Shown piece by piece: positions 16,214 through 24,328 of a stretch of DNA of 64,000 nt. The translations under genes and the position numbers were made by a program. The first letter of the stretch is position 1. Every line of letters begins with the position of its first letter. The stretch lies in assembly GCA_052140165.1 (NCBI GenBank), contig JBKQUM010000041.1, positions 1 to 64,000 of the forward strand, in the 5' to 3' direction. Under the pieces are notes generated by a model. The model had not been told where the DNA came from and did not search any database. It saw nothing but the letters and a program-made list of their open reading frames with translations. Source of the stretch: Bog-473 sp052140165 (lineage in GTDB: Bacteria > Actinomycetota > Acidimicrobiia > Acidimicrobiales > RAAP-2).

Positions 16214-16524
16214 GACTTGCGGGCTCACCTGGAGTGACCTGGGCATCCCACAGACTGCAGAAGTCGCGCGCCCTTAGCCCGGTGATAGTAGAGCGCTCTT
16301 CTACGGTGACGGATCGGGTGGACGGAGTGGAAACTGGGTGGACGGATACGGACGGTGTGGAGCGGGCTCCAACGACGAAAACCGCCACCTTGCCAAGGTG
16401 ATGTCGCAGTTCGAGTCCCGCCATCCGCTCCGACTGTGATGTCGCGAGTCATGATGTGTCGCGAGACATGCAATTTGGACTGGTCCGATCGGCGTGGACC
16501 ATCAGAGCGAGGTCCGGGTCCAGC
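16214..16524. other. Gap between drrB and SDR gene
   Basis: No gene is seen in these 311 bases. The right half contains the second degenerate tRNA-Gly copy. A short inverted repeat GTAGA...TCTAC around 16288-16304 may be a weak transcript end for drrB. Confidence 0.5.
16380..16432 (+). repeat. Degenerate tRNA-Gly(GCC) 3' half, copy 2 (candidate att remnant)
   Basis: It contains the same CTTGCCAAGGTGA core (16389-16401) as copy 1, then TTCGAGTCCCG and the CCATCCGCTCC acceptor end. The T-stem and the outer anticodon-stem pair do not form properly, so it is not a functional tRNA. The two copies are direct repeats about 11.1 kb apart and enclose DHFR through DrrB. Confidence 0.5.
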
Positions 16525-17457
16525 TCAGATGATCGGCTTGGCGTCGATCGCTTGAAGGTTGCGGGCGATCCAGCTCTCCGTGCTCTCGACCGTCTCGTGA
16601 TCGAACGAGTCGTAGATGGTGTCCCATCGCTCGATCAGCACCTCCGGGCTCACGTCGATACCATCATGCACGTAGCCCTCGGTTTCGGCGAGGAGCAGGC
16701 GGCTGTAGCGTCGCATTCCCGCCATGAGGACCTCACCTCGGACCGGGCAGGATTCGTGCGCCAACACGGCCGCCATAGGGGCAACAAGCGCCGGGTGACG
16801 TTCCGGTTCGGGGTCCGGGTCTGCCCCCCTTAGGTCCCGGGCTGCCATCATGCGCGTGTTGGCCATGGGTGCAAGCGCGTTCACTTTGATGTCGCTGCGG
16901 TGGCCCGCAGAGACTGCCGAGAGGGCCCGCGTTAGTCCGATAACGGCCGCCTTCGCGGTTCCGTAGGCCGTGAGAGAGCGCATCCCCAGAGCTCCCGTGG
17001 AAGTGGTGAGCACTATCCGCCCATAACCGCTCGCCAACATATGGGGCCAGCAGGCCTGGACCGTCAAGAAGCTGCCGATGACGTGCACATCCAGGTGTCG
17101 CCGCAGGTCGGAAAGGTCGATATCGGGGAAGTCGTCTGTGTTGTAGATGCCTGCGTTGTTGATCAACACGTCCAGCCGCCCAAACGACTCGAGGGCCAGC
17201 TCGACCAGCCGCGTGGCTCCCTCCACGGTGGAGATGTCAGAGGCGTCAGCCACAACCGACCCACCGGCGCTGCCTATTGCCTGGGCAGCCCGCCGGGCTG
17301 GTCCGGCATCTCCGCCGCTTCCGTCGATAGCGACGCCGAGATCATTGACAACCACGTGCGCGCCGCGCGACGCGAGTAATCGAGCGTGCTCAAAGCCGAT
17401 TCCCCGCCCAGCCCCGGTGACAATCGCCACTCGACCGTCGAACCTCAGGTCGTCCAT
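16525..17457 (-). CDS. SDR-family oxidoreductase
   Basis: The 310-residue NAD(P)-dependent short-chain dehydrogenase has the classical TGAGRGIG loop at 15-22, NNAG near 104 and the YGTAKA catalytic Tyr/Lys near 165-169. A VVNDLG segment after the second strand indicates NAD preference. A C-terminal extension of about 50 residues (HDGIDVSPEVLIERWDTIYD) exceeds the usual 250 and matches the multifunctional-enzyme-2-like subgroup. It is a close relative of the SDR at 56399-57346. The start has GGAGG seven bases upstream. It faces a Baeyer-Villiger monooxygenase gene across a 180-bp divergent promoter region, which suggests linked alcohol/ketone oxidation. Confidence 0.88.
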   Translation of the reverse strand: MDDLRFDGRVAIVTGAGRGIGFEHARLLASRGAHVVVNDLGVAIDGSGGDAGPARRAAQAIGSAGGSVVADASDISTVEGATRLVELALESFGRLDVLINNAGIYNTDDFPDIDLSDLRRHLDVHVIGSFLTVQACWPHMLASGYGRIVLTTSTGALGMRSLTAYGTAKAAVIGLTRALSAVSAGHRSDIKVNALAPMANTRMMAARDLRGADPDPEPERHPALVAPMAAVLAHESCPVRGEVLMAGMRRYSRLLLAETEGYVHDGIDVSPEVLIERWDTIYDSFDHETVESTESWIARNLQAIDAKPII

Positions 17458-17638
17458 ACGATCCTCCCTCCACTTCGACCGACCCAGACCTTATATTTAG
17501 GTACATGTCCCGACCGGCCGCGAATCCTCGTTCCCCGCTCCGAGCCGAGTTCGCCCCATCTCTGGTCCGAGGTGCGTCGGGCGTTCCCGCGGTGGTCCGC
17601 GGGGCGTTACTGGCAGACTCGGGCATATGGAGGCGGGA

Positions 17639-19576
17639 ATGACTCGAAACCCCCACGCAGCTGAGCCGTTTACCGATGACGACAAGGAGATCGCGGCGGC
17701 GCTTCAGGACGTGAGTGTCCCTGCGCTCTTGTGTTCCCTGGTGCACATGACGGGCGATGCTGCTTGGGTCCGTGGAGACGTTCATCCACGGGTCGCACTG
17801 TCGCTGGACATACAGAGTGGGATCCCACTAGATGAACAAGCGCAGGTTCGTCGCCTGGCTCTGCCTGCGATCCGCGCGTACCGCGACGGCGGCTGCCAGC
17901 CGAAGGTGCTGCCGCGTGAGCTTCTGCAGGAGATGATGTCGTTTCTTGGCCGCCGGGCCGTGGAGGGCCGCTTAGCAGGTCTCTTCTTCGACGACCTGCA
18001 GTTCGAGGGCGCTGATACGGGCGCTGTCGCCTGGAGCTGTGAAATCCCAGAGGACGTCAAGATGGCGTCTCCGGTCGTCGTCATCGGTTGCGGAATGGCC
18101 GGTATTCTTGCTGGCATCCGCCTGAAGCAGGCAGGCCTGCCGTTTCTCATTATCGAGAAGAACGCAGGTCCCGGCGGCACGTGGTGGGAGAACCGCTACC
18201 CGGGAGCCCGGGTCGATATCAGCAGCCACCAGTACTGCTATTCCTTCGAGCCGTCCGATCACTGGAGCGAGTTCTACTGCCGGCAGCCCGAGCTTCTGGA
18301 CTACTTCACGGCCATTGTCGAGAAGTACGATCTGGGGCCGCACTGCCGGTTCGACTGTGCCGTCACCAAGCTGCGTTGGGATGACGAGCATGCTCGGTGG
18401 AGTGTTCACGTCAGAGGGCCCAACGGGACAGAGGAAGTCATTGATGCCCGATTCGTTGTCAGCGCCGTCGGGTCCCTGAATATCCCGAAGCTCCCTGACA
18501 TACCGGGGATGAATACGTTCCGCGGACCGTCGTTTCACTCGGCTCGTTGGCCCCATGATCTCGACGTGAGAGGCAAACGGTTCGCTTTGGTCGGTGCCGG
18601 TGCGAGCGGCTTCCAGATCGGTCCCTCCATTGCTGGCGAGGTCGAGCTGCTCACCATCTTCCAGCGCACTGCTCAGTGGATCATCCCGAATCCGCTGTAC
18701 CACGCGGCGGTACCGCCGGGAGACAGATGGGCTTTGCGGCACCTGCCATTCTATGGGCGGTGGTACAGGTTCATCATGACCTTCGGCGGCATTGCTGCCG
18801 GCATGGACCCCTATCGGGTCGAACCCGGGTACGAGGATCAGACAGGCCGGTCGGTCAACGCCGTGAACGCCACCCGGGCGGATGCGCTTCTCGCCTGGAT
18901 GAAGTCGACAATTGCGGATCGGCCCGACCTTATGGCAAAGGTCGTGCCCGACTACCCGGCCCTCGGCAAACGAGTCCTGCAGGATGACGGGTCATGGCTA
19001 CGGTGCTTGCAACGCCCGAACGTCGAGCTTGTCCGCACCGCGATCGAGAGAGTCGTGCCCGACGGTGTTGTGACCGTTGACGGCTCTCACACTCCAGCCG
19101 ACATCGTCTGCTTCGCGACCGGATTCCGACACAATGACTTCCTCGCATCAATGGACGTGACGGGCCGCGATGGAGTTTCCCTCCGCGATCAATGGGGCGA
19201 CGAGCCGACGGCCTACCTCGGTATCACCATCGCGAATTTCCCAAACCTATTCTGCGTCTACGGTCCGGGAACGAACCTCGCCGCCGGAGCCAGCCTCTTC
19301 TATCACTCCGAGTTCCAGGTCCACTACGCCATGGAGGCGATTCGTCAGACCCTGACCTTGGGGGCGCAGACGTGCGAGGTCACGACCGCGGCGCACGCTC
19401 GCTACGCGGAGCGCTACCAGAAGGAGATCGGCCAGATGGTGTGGTCACACCCCTCGATCACGCACAGCCACTATAAGAACCCTACGGGTAAGGTTTTCAC
19501 GCTGTCCCCATGGCCCCTCGACCTCTACTGGGAATGGACCCGTCATGTGGACGGCAATGACTACGTCTTCGTATGA
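17639..19576 (+). CDS. Baeyer-Villiger-type flavin monooxygenase, HAPMO-like
   Basis: This 645-residue FAD/NADPH enzyme should insert oxygen next to a ketone. The FAD fingerprint GCGMAG is near 147 and the ATG-type GSLN segment near 280. The Baeyer-Villiger signature FRGPSFHSARWP (FxGxxxHxxxWP) is near 294-305, and the NADPH motif GAGASG follows. An extra ~140-residue N-terminal domain and the total length match 4-hydroxyacetophenone monooxygenase more than cyclohexanone monooxygenase. ATG at 17639 is preferred since GGAGG lies just before it, inside an alternative start at 17627. The partner SDR gene is divergent. Confidence 0.88.
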   Translation: MTRNPHAAEPFTDDDKEIAAALQDVSVPALLCSLVHMTGDAAWVRGDVHPRVALSLDIQSGIPLDEQAQVRRLALPAIRAYRDGGCQPKVLPRELLQEMMSFLGRRAVEGRLAGLFFDDLQFEGADTGAVAWSCEIPEDVKMASPVVVIGCGMAGILAGIRLKQAGLPFLIIEKNAGPGGTWWENRYPGARVDISSHQYCYSFEPSDHWSEFYCRQPELLDYFTAIVEKYDLGPHCRFDCAVTKLRWDDEHARWSVHVRGPNGTEEVIDARFVVSAVGSLNIPKLPDIPGMNTFRGPSFHSARWPHDLDVRGKRFALVGAGASGFQIGPSIAGEVELLTIFQRTAQWIIPNPLYHAAVPPGDRWALRHLPFYGRWYRFIMTFGGIAAGMDPYRVEPGYEDQTGRSVNAVNATRADALLAWMKSTIADRPDLMAKVVPDYPALGKRVLQDDGSWLRCLQRPNVELVRTAIERVVPDGVVTVDGSHTPADIVCFATGFRHNDFLASMDVTGRDGVSLRDQWGDEPTAYLGITIANFPNLFCVYGPGTNLAAGASLFYHSEFQVHYAMEAIRQTLTLGAQTCEVTTAAHARYAERYQKEIGQMVWSHPSITHSHYKNPTGKVFTLSPWPLDLYWEWTRHVDGNDYVFV

Positions 19577-19622
19577 CTGACTGAAGACGCAATAGTACGA
19601 CGCTCCTTCATGGCTATGCCCC

Positions 19623-20966
19623 CTAGGCCCGTTGGCCAACCGTCGTGATCTGGCCGCGAAGCGCTTTGAGCGCGGCAACATAAATCTCGGAGAAGGTGGG
19701 GAAGGGCTGGATGGTGTCGCGCAGCACTTGGAGCGGCACGCGGGCACGGATCGCCAAAGTGGCCTGCTGGATCCACTCACCGGCCTCGGGGCCCAGGGCG
19801 TACGCGCCGGTCAACCGGTCGCCGTCGCTGAGAAGGGTCAAGAAGCCGTTGGATTGTGCGTAGGCGTGGGTGTACGTCGCGGTCTTGGCCACCTCGGAGA
19901 GTGGGGTGGTGGCGCTGTATGGGGCCTCTGTGGCGCCCACCGACGCCGCTTGGGGGTCCGTGTACACGACGTCGGGAATTGCCTCGTAGTTGACCTCACG
20001 GGATTCGCCGAGGATGTTCGCGGCGACGACCTCGCCCTGGTACTTCCCCACGTGGGTCAGCAGCCGCACGCCCGTGACGTCGCCAATGGCCCACAGACCG
20101 TCGCCGACGCGCAAGTGGGTGTCGACCGGAATGCCGTGCCGGTCGGCGTGCACGCCGACCGTGTCGAGACCGATCCCGTCCACGCGGGGGCGCCGGCCCG
20201 TGGCAACGAGCAGGTGGTCGCCGCGCACCTCGCGGCCGTCGCCGAGTGCGAGGACGTAGTCCTCGGCGTCGCGTCGGGCCGCCGTCGCCTGGATGCCCAT
20301 CATCAGTTCGACTCCGTCGCCGCGAAGCACCTCGCCCAGCGCTTCGCCCAACGGTGCCGGCTCATGGGCCAGCACACGTCCCGCCGCTTCGACCAGGACC
20401 ACCTCACCACCCAGACGGCGCACGGCCTGGGCCATCTCGACGCCGACGGGCCCACCACCCAGTATCAGCAGGCGCCGTGGCACGGCCTTCATACCGGTCA
20501 CCTCGCGGTTGGTCCAGACACCCTCCAAGTCGGCAAGGCCCGGGACCGGTGGCACGACCGGATCCGAGCCGGTCGCCACGACAATGTGTCCCGCGCTATG
20601 GGGCACACCGTCCACTTCGACGACGCCTACCCCGGCCAGCCGGCCAGTGCCGCGCAGCAGGTCGATGCCCTTGTCCGCCAGCCAGCGCTCCTGGCCGGCG
20701 TCGGAGTAGTTCGAGACCATGAAATCGCGATAAGCCAGAGCCGCCTCGACATCGACTTGGGCGCTGGCCGCCGCTTCGCGTGCCTCCTGGGCCGCCTCCC
20801 CGGGGCGCAGCAGCGTCTTGGAAGGGATGCACGCCCAGTAGGAGCACTCGCCGCCGACCAGCTGGCGTTCGACGAGTGCGACCCGCAGTCCACCGTCGGC
20901 CAACTCGCCTGCGCAGTGCTCGCCCGGTGAGCCGGCGCCCAGGACGATGACGTCATAGCTGCTCAT
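19623..20966 (-). CDS. FAD-dependent pyridine nucleotide-disulfide oxidoreductase
   Basis: The 447-residue protein is related to dihydrolipoamide dehydrogenase and mercuric reductase. The FAD motif GAGSPG is at 10-15. The redox disulfide is Cys41-Ser-Tyr-Trp-Ala-Cys46 in GGECSYWACIPSK, keeping the CxxxxC spacing but with SYW in place of the usual LN(V/R). GGGPVG binds NAD(P)H, ATGRRP and IGDV close the FAD site, and a dimerisation domain fills the last 110 residues. The C-terminus lacks the full HAHPT His-Glu pair of lipoamide dehydrogenases: it reads DTIQPFPTFSEI. The substrate is therefore uncertain. It stands alone, convergent with the upstream monooxygenase. Confidence 0.87.
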   Translation of the reverse strand: MSSYDVIVLGAGSPGEHCAGELADGGLRVALVERQLVGGECSYWACIPSKTLLRPGEAAQEAREAAASAQVDVEAALAYRDFMVSNYSDAGQERWLADKGIDLLRGTGRLAGVGVVEVDGVPHSAGHIVVATGSDPVVPPVPGLADLEGVWTNREVTGMKAVPRRLLILGGGPVGVEMAQAVRRLGGEVVLVEAAGRVLAHEPAPLGEALGEVLRGDGVELMMGIQATAARRDAEDYVLALGDGREVRGDHLLVATGRRPRVDGIGLDTVGVHADRHGIPVDTHLRVGDGLWAIGDVTGVRLLTHVGKYQGEVVAANILGESREVNYEAIPDVVYTDPQAASVGATEAPYSATTPLSEVAKTATYTHAYAQSNGFLTLLSDGDRLTGAYALGPEAGEWIQQATLAIRARVPLQVLRDTIQPFPTFSEIYVAALKALRGQITTVGQRA

Positions 20967-21484
20967 ACGCTCGCCCCGGCGCTGGCCTGACCGGATAGCT
21001 CGGACTGCTCGTCCACCATGCTCCTCTCCGTCGGGCCGATGGTCACTGCCCCGCCCACGGGAGCCGGGTCTTCACGTCACATTCGCGCGGCTCCTCGTCG
21101 AAGTCCAGGGCCTGCTATCTGAGCAGGTGGCGGTCAATTGCAGATGTTGACGACCTCTTCGGACCGAGGCACTGCCCGGCCGCGATCCGGGCCGACTGCG
21201 AGGCTCGAGATCGATCGGGACGCTGATGGCGCCCCCGCTATCAAGCCGGAGTTCGATCCGGCGGACCCGATGTGCCGGGGGCACTTTCAGCCGGTGAGAA
21301 CGGAGAGCCTCGGGGGTCGGCCAGGAGGTCGTGGATCGCAGGGGGCATGCATCGTTGACGGTAGTCCTTACATAGGGTTGACTCGTGAACCGCCATACCC
21401 GTGCAGCTCTGGATAGTGGGTGCAGCGTGGCTGTACGGGGGCTTGGCGCGGTGCCTCCGCGTTACTGAAGACTTGGAGCAAGAG
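20967..21484. other. Intergenic gap before VOC gene
   Basis: These 518 bases have no ORF with convincing coding character and no RNA gene I can recognise. The two flanking genes diverge from it, so both promoters must lie here. TTGACG and TTGACT hexamers occur around 21353 and 21376, but neither has a well-spaced -10 partner. Confidence 0.45.
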
Positions 21485-21916
21485 ATGAACTTTCAGGGTG
21501 TCGTGATGAATGTGGCTGATCTCGACCGATCGATTGACTTCTATCGTGAGGTGCTTGGGTTTACGCTGCTGTCCCAAAAGGAGCAACTGGCGGCGGTGAG
21601 TGCTCCAGGGAGCGACCGAACTCAGGTCATCGTGTTGCGAGCGCTTGGGAGCCGTGTTGTCGGAGGAGCTGGACACATCGGTCTGCGAGCCTTCATATTG
21701 GAGGTCGAGTCAGCCGATCAAATGGAACGGATCACGACCGAGTTCGACTCCCGAAGACTCCTTATCAGCCGGCGTGATCACAGCGAGTGGACTGCAGTGG
21801 TAGGCCGCGACCCGGACGGGGTGGCCGTAGTCATGGCCCGGCATCCCGACGGGGGGCGGATTACTGAGGACGGCTGGAGAACACTGGACGATTTTCTTTA
21901 CGGAATCGGCGAGTAG
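21485..21916 (+). CDS. VOC-family (glyoxalase/dioxygenase fold) protein
   Basis: This 144-residue protein has one complete VOC unit. It starts with the typical VVMNVADLDRSIDFYREVLGF strand-helix and ends with VVGRDPDGVAVVMA, which normally supplies the last metal ligand; here the ligand positions are only partly kept. ATG at 21485 is chosen because the family begins at that point and AGCAAGAG precedes it. The upstream 28 codons are not conserved in type. It is a paralogue of the VOC protein at 35408-35875. Substrate unknown. Confidence 0.78.
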   Translation: MNFQGVVMNVADLDRSIDFYREVLGFTLLSQKEQLAAVSAPGSDRTQVIVLRALGSRVVGGAGHIGLRAFILEVESADQMERITTEFDSRRLLISRRDHSEWTAVVGRDPDGVAVVMARHPDGGRITEDGWRTLDDFLYGIGE

Positions 21917-22109
21917 GGGAGCGCTCTGAGAGCCCCTTCATGACGGATCAAGGGGCCGGAAAACGACGGCCCCAGACCAGGGGTCCCAGCAGCCATCCAC
22001 TAGGTCAGACCGTGTCGCGATACCGGCGGCCATCCGCCCTCGCCCTGGGGCTGAGTGCAACGACGGTGAGATGGAATGGAGTGCGTATTGTCCGCCACGC
22101 ATCCGGCAC

Positions 22110-22487
22110 ATGCGACGCTGTGCCGCCGCGCTCTCGACCGTCGTCCTCATCGTGGCCGCGCTGCTCGTCAGCACCGACGTCGTGTCCCCGCGGGCGGCGG
22201 AGGGCTCCGCCGGCGGGACGCGGCTCAATGCTCCGGTGACGAGCATGGCGGCCACGCCCGACGGTGGTGTGTTCACCTACGGCTACGCCTCGTACTTCGG
22301 CTCGGTGCCAGGTCACGGCATCACCGGGCAGCCAACGGTCGTCGGCATTGCTTCGTCGCCGACAGGTTCGGGCTACTGGCTGGCGGGAGCGAACGGCGCC
22401 GTGTACTCATATGGCGACGCGACCTTCCTCGGCGCACCCGACGCGAGCCACCTGGTCGCACCCGTGTCCGCAATCGCCACGTCCTAG
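22110..22487 (+). CDS. Secreted repeat protein, apparently truncated
   Basis: The 125-residue product has a Sec signal (MRRCAAALSTVVLIVAALLV, cleavage near SPRAAEG). About two copies follow of a ~45-residue unit of the form PVxxMAxTPxGxGYWLxGxxGxVYSYGDAxFxGxP. Such tandem units fill much longer extracellular proteins in Acidimicrobiia. Here the third unit starts (APVSAIATS) and is cut by a stop after nine residues, suggesting a truncated gene. ATG at 22110 is selected because it begins the signal peptide. It is convergent with the next gene, and its role is not known. Confidence 0.6.
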   Translation: MRRCAAALSTVVLIVAALLVSTDVVSPRAAEGSAGGTRLNAPVTSMAATPDGGVFTYGYASYFGSVPGHGITGQPTVVGIASSPTGSGYWLAGANGAVYSYGDATFLGAPDASHLVAPVSAIATS

Positions 22488-22518
22488 GCGGATCGCCACG
22501 ACTCCCTGCGGTGCGCCT

Positions 22519-24219
22519 TCACGGCTCGCGCGCGCAGAAGCCCTCCTGACAATGTCGCGTGCCCGGCACGTAGAGCGGATGCCGCCACACCAGCACCCGG
22601 TATGGACCGATCACGTAGGTCCTGATTACGGGGCCGAACGTCGAGGAAGCCGTGGTGGCGTCGATACCTCCCCACGGCCTGGCGGTGTTGTAGACGAGAA
22701 ATTCGAACGGTTGATTGGTGTACCAGGGCGCAGCGGACTGTCGCTGGTAGCGCACAACGCGCCCGCCGGGAGTGCTGATGACCGGACGTACGGTCACGAC
22801 ACCGCCGGTCGCCACCGTTGTGATGGAGGCACTCCAGTAATCGCCAATCCCCACATCTAGTTGGCGAGCTTCGAGGAACGTGTCGAGCTGGGCGAATGAT
22901 TGCTTGGGCATCGGACCGCTCAGGGTGAACCCGAAGGCCGCAGCGAGGGCGGCGACGACGGCAAGGCAGACGGCCGCTGCACCCCTCCTCACGCGCGGCG
23001 CGGACGGGAGAGACGCCGCCAGGCGCCCCACCCATCGACCCGCGAGGACAGCTCCGAAGATGACCGCTGCGGTCAGATAGCGCAGGAACCCGGGATCGTT
23101 CGAGGTCGTGAGCACAATGAAGACGACCAGGTCGGCGAACACGGCCAGGACCAGGAGGTCCTCGAGCCTCCACGCCGCGCTCGACTGCACCGGCGACACC
23201 GGCCCGCGAATTGCCCCGCGGACCATTGCCGCGGCGCCCGCGATGATTCCCCCGGTTACGGCGAATAGGCCGATCAGGTGGACTGCCTCGAGCGCCACGG
23301 GCACGCCGCCGTTGCCGAGCTGTCCACTTCCGACGCCGAGCATGTTGGCGCCCCACGACGGGAGGTAGTGGAGGTTGGTGATCATCTGCGACCCAGAGGC
23401 CCGTGGGTGGCCGGTGTTCACCGAGAACGTACCCACCAGGTCGGACGCCACTCGAGCCATTGCGGCAAGGATCAAACCACCCACGGCCGCGGCCACCTCA
23501 GGTACGCCCGAACGCCAGTCGCGGGTTCGCAGCATGGCAACGACGCCGGCCGCGCACACCGAACCGATGCCGAGTACCGCTGTCTGGAAATCACCAAGGA
23601 CGCCGGCGGCCAGGCACAGAACCGCAGCGACCCAGCCCCGTCCGAAGCGACCCGAACGCAGCCCTGCAAATGCGCAGAGGCACAGCAACGCCGTACCGAC
23701 GTGCAGCGGTCCACGGAGGAAGACGTTGGCCAGCGCGTGGCTCGGGAGCCCCAGGACAACCACGACCGTTGCCGCTGACGCCACAGCAGCGATCCCCCGA
23801 CGACCCTCGCGCGCCAAGAGTGCGCCCAGGACGACGACACATGCGGCGATCATCGAAGGAACGAGGAACAGCAGACTGGCGCGCACGCCCGTCACCAGCT
23901 CCACCAGCGTGTACACGACGGCATCCACCGTCCAAAAGGAGTCGAGCGAGAGCGCCCAGCCGTGGAGTGTCAGATTGCCGGTACCCATGGCCTGTCCCTG
24001 CAGCACGACGGTGGCCCCGTCCGAGTCTCCGGCGAACGCGTGGCGCGCCGACACATAGAAGATCGCCACCAGGACTAGGTAGCCGCCTACGACAGTCGCC
24101 AGAACGACCAAACGAGATCCACGGTGCCCGCGGACAGGGCCATCCGCTGAGGAGGTCCCATGGCCCTCAAGAGCTGGAGGGTGTATGGCCAAAGCGGCCC
24201 TCGTTCCGGTGACGTTCAC
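22519..24219 (-). CDS. Polytopic membrane protein, GT-C glycosyltransferase-like
   Basis: The 566-residue protein has a basic N-terminus, about 10-11 transmembrane helices and a C-terminal non-membrane domain of about 120 residues (from QSFAQLDTFLEARQLD). The acidic first outside loop AFAGDSDGATVVLQGQ, right after helix 1, is the place and type of the catalytic loop in GT-C transferases that use polyprenyl-phosphate sugars. I therefore infer a role in cell-wall or exopolysaccharide glycosylation, but no specific family is recognised. It diverges from a second large membrane protein gene and lies near an alpha-mannosidase. Confidence 0.6.
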   Translation of the reverse strand: MNVTGTRAALAIHPPALEGHGTSSADGPVRGHRGSRLVVLATVVGGYLVLVAIFYVSARHAFAGDSDGATVVLQGQAMGTGNLTLHGWALSLDSFWTVDAVVYTLVELVTGVRASLLFLVPSMIAACVVVLGALLAREGRRGIAAVASAATVVVVLGLPSHALANVFLRGPLHVGTALLCLCAFAGLRSGRFGRGWVAAVLCLAAGVLGDFQTAVLGIGSVCAAGVVAMLRTRDWRSGVPEVAAAVGGLILAAMARVASDLVGTFSVNTGHPRASGSQMITNLHYLPSWGANMLGVGSGQLGNGGVPVALEAVHLIGLFAVTGGIIAGAAAMVRGAIRGPVSPVQSSAAWRLEDLLVLAVFADLVVFIVLTTSNDPGFLRYLTAAVIFGAVLAGRWVGRLAASLPSAPRVRRGAAAVCLAVVAALAAAFGFTLSGPMPKQSFAQLDTFLEARQLDVGIGDYWSASITTVATGGVVTVRPVISTPGGRVVRYQRQSAAPWYTNQPFEFLVYNTARPWGGIDATTASSTFGPVIRTYVIGPYRVLVWRHPLYVPGTRHCQEGFCAREP

Positions 24220-24328
24220 CGAAATGAAGAGCTGAGCTGCCCTTCTGGCAGATCACGGTCATGGAGCACGACCCCAACGCTACCCAACGCGCCTGGCTCG
24301 ACCTCCCCTGCCTGGCCATACTTGACGA

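Noticed and set aside
16340..16432. Functional tRNA-Gly(GCC) at the second copy
   Set aside because: A GCC anticodon loop and a 3' end are visible, but the T-stem cannot pair and the 5' strand does not match the acceptor.
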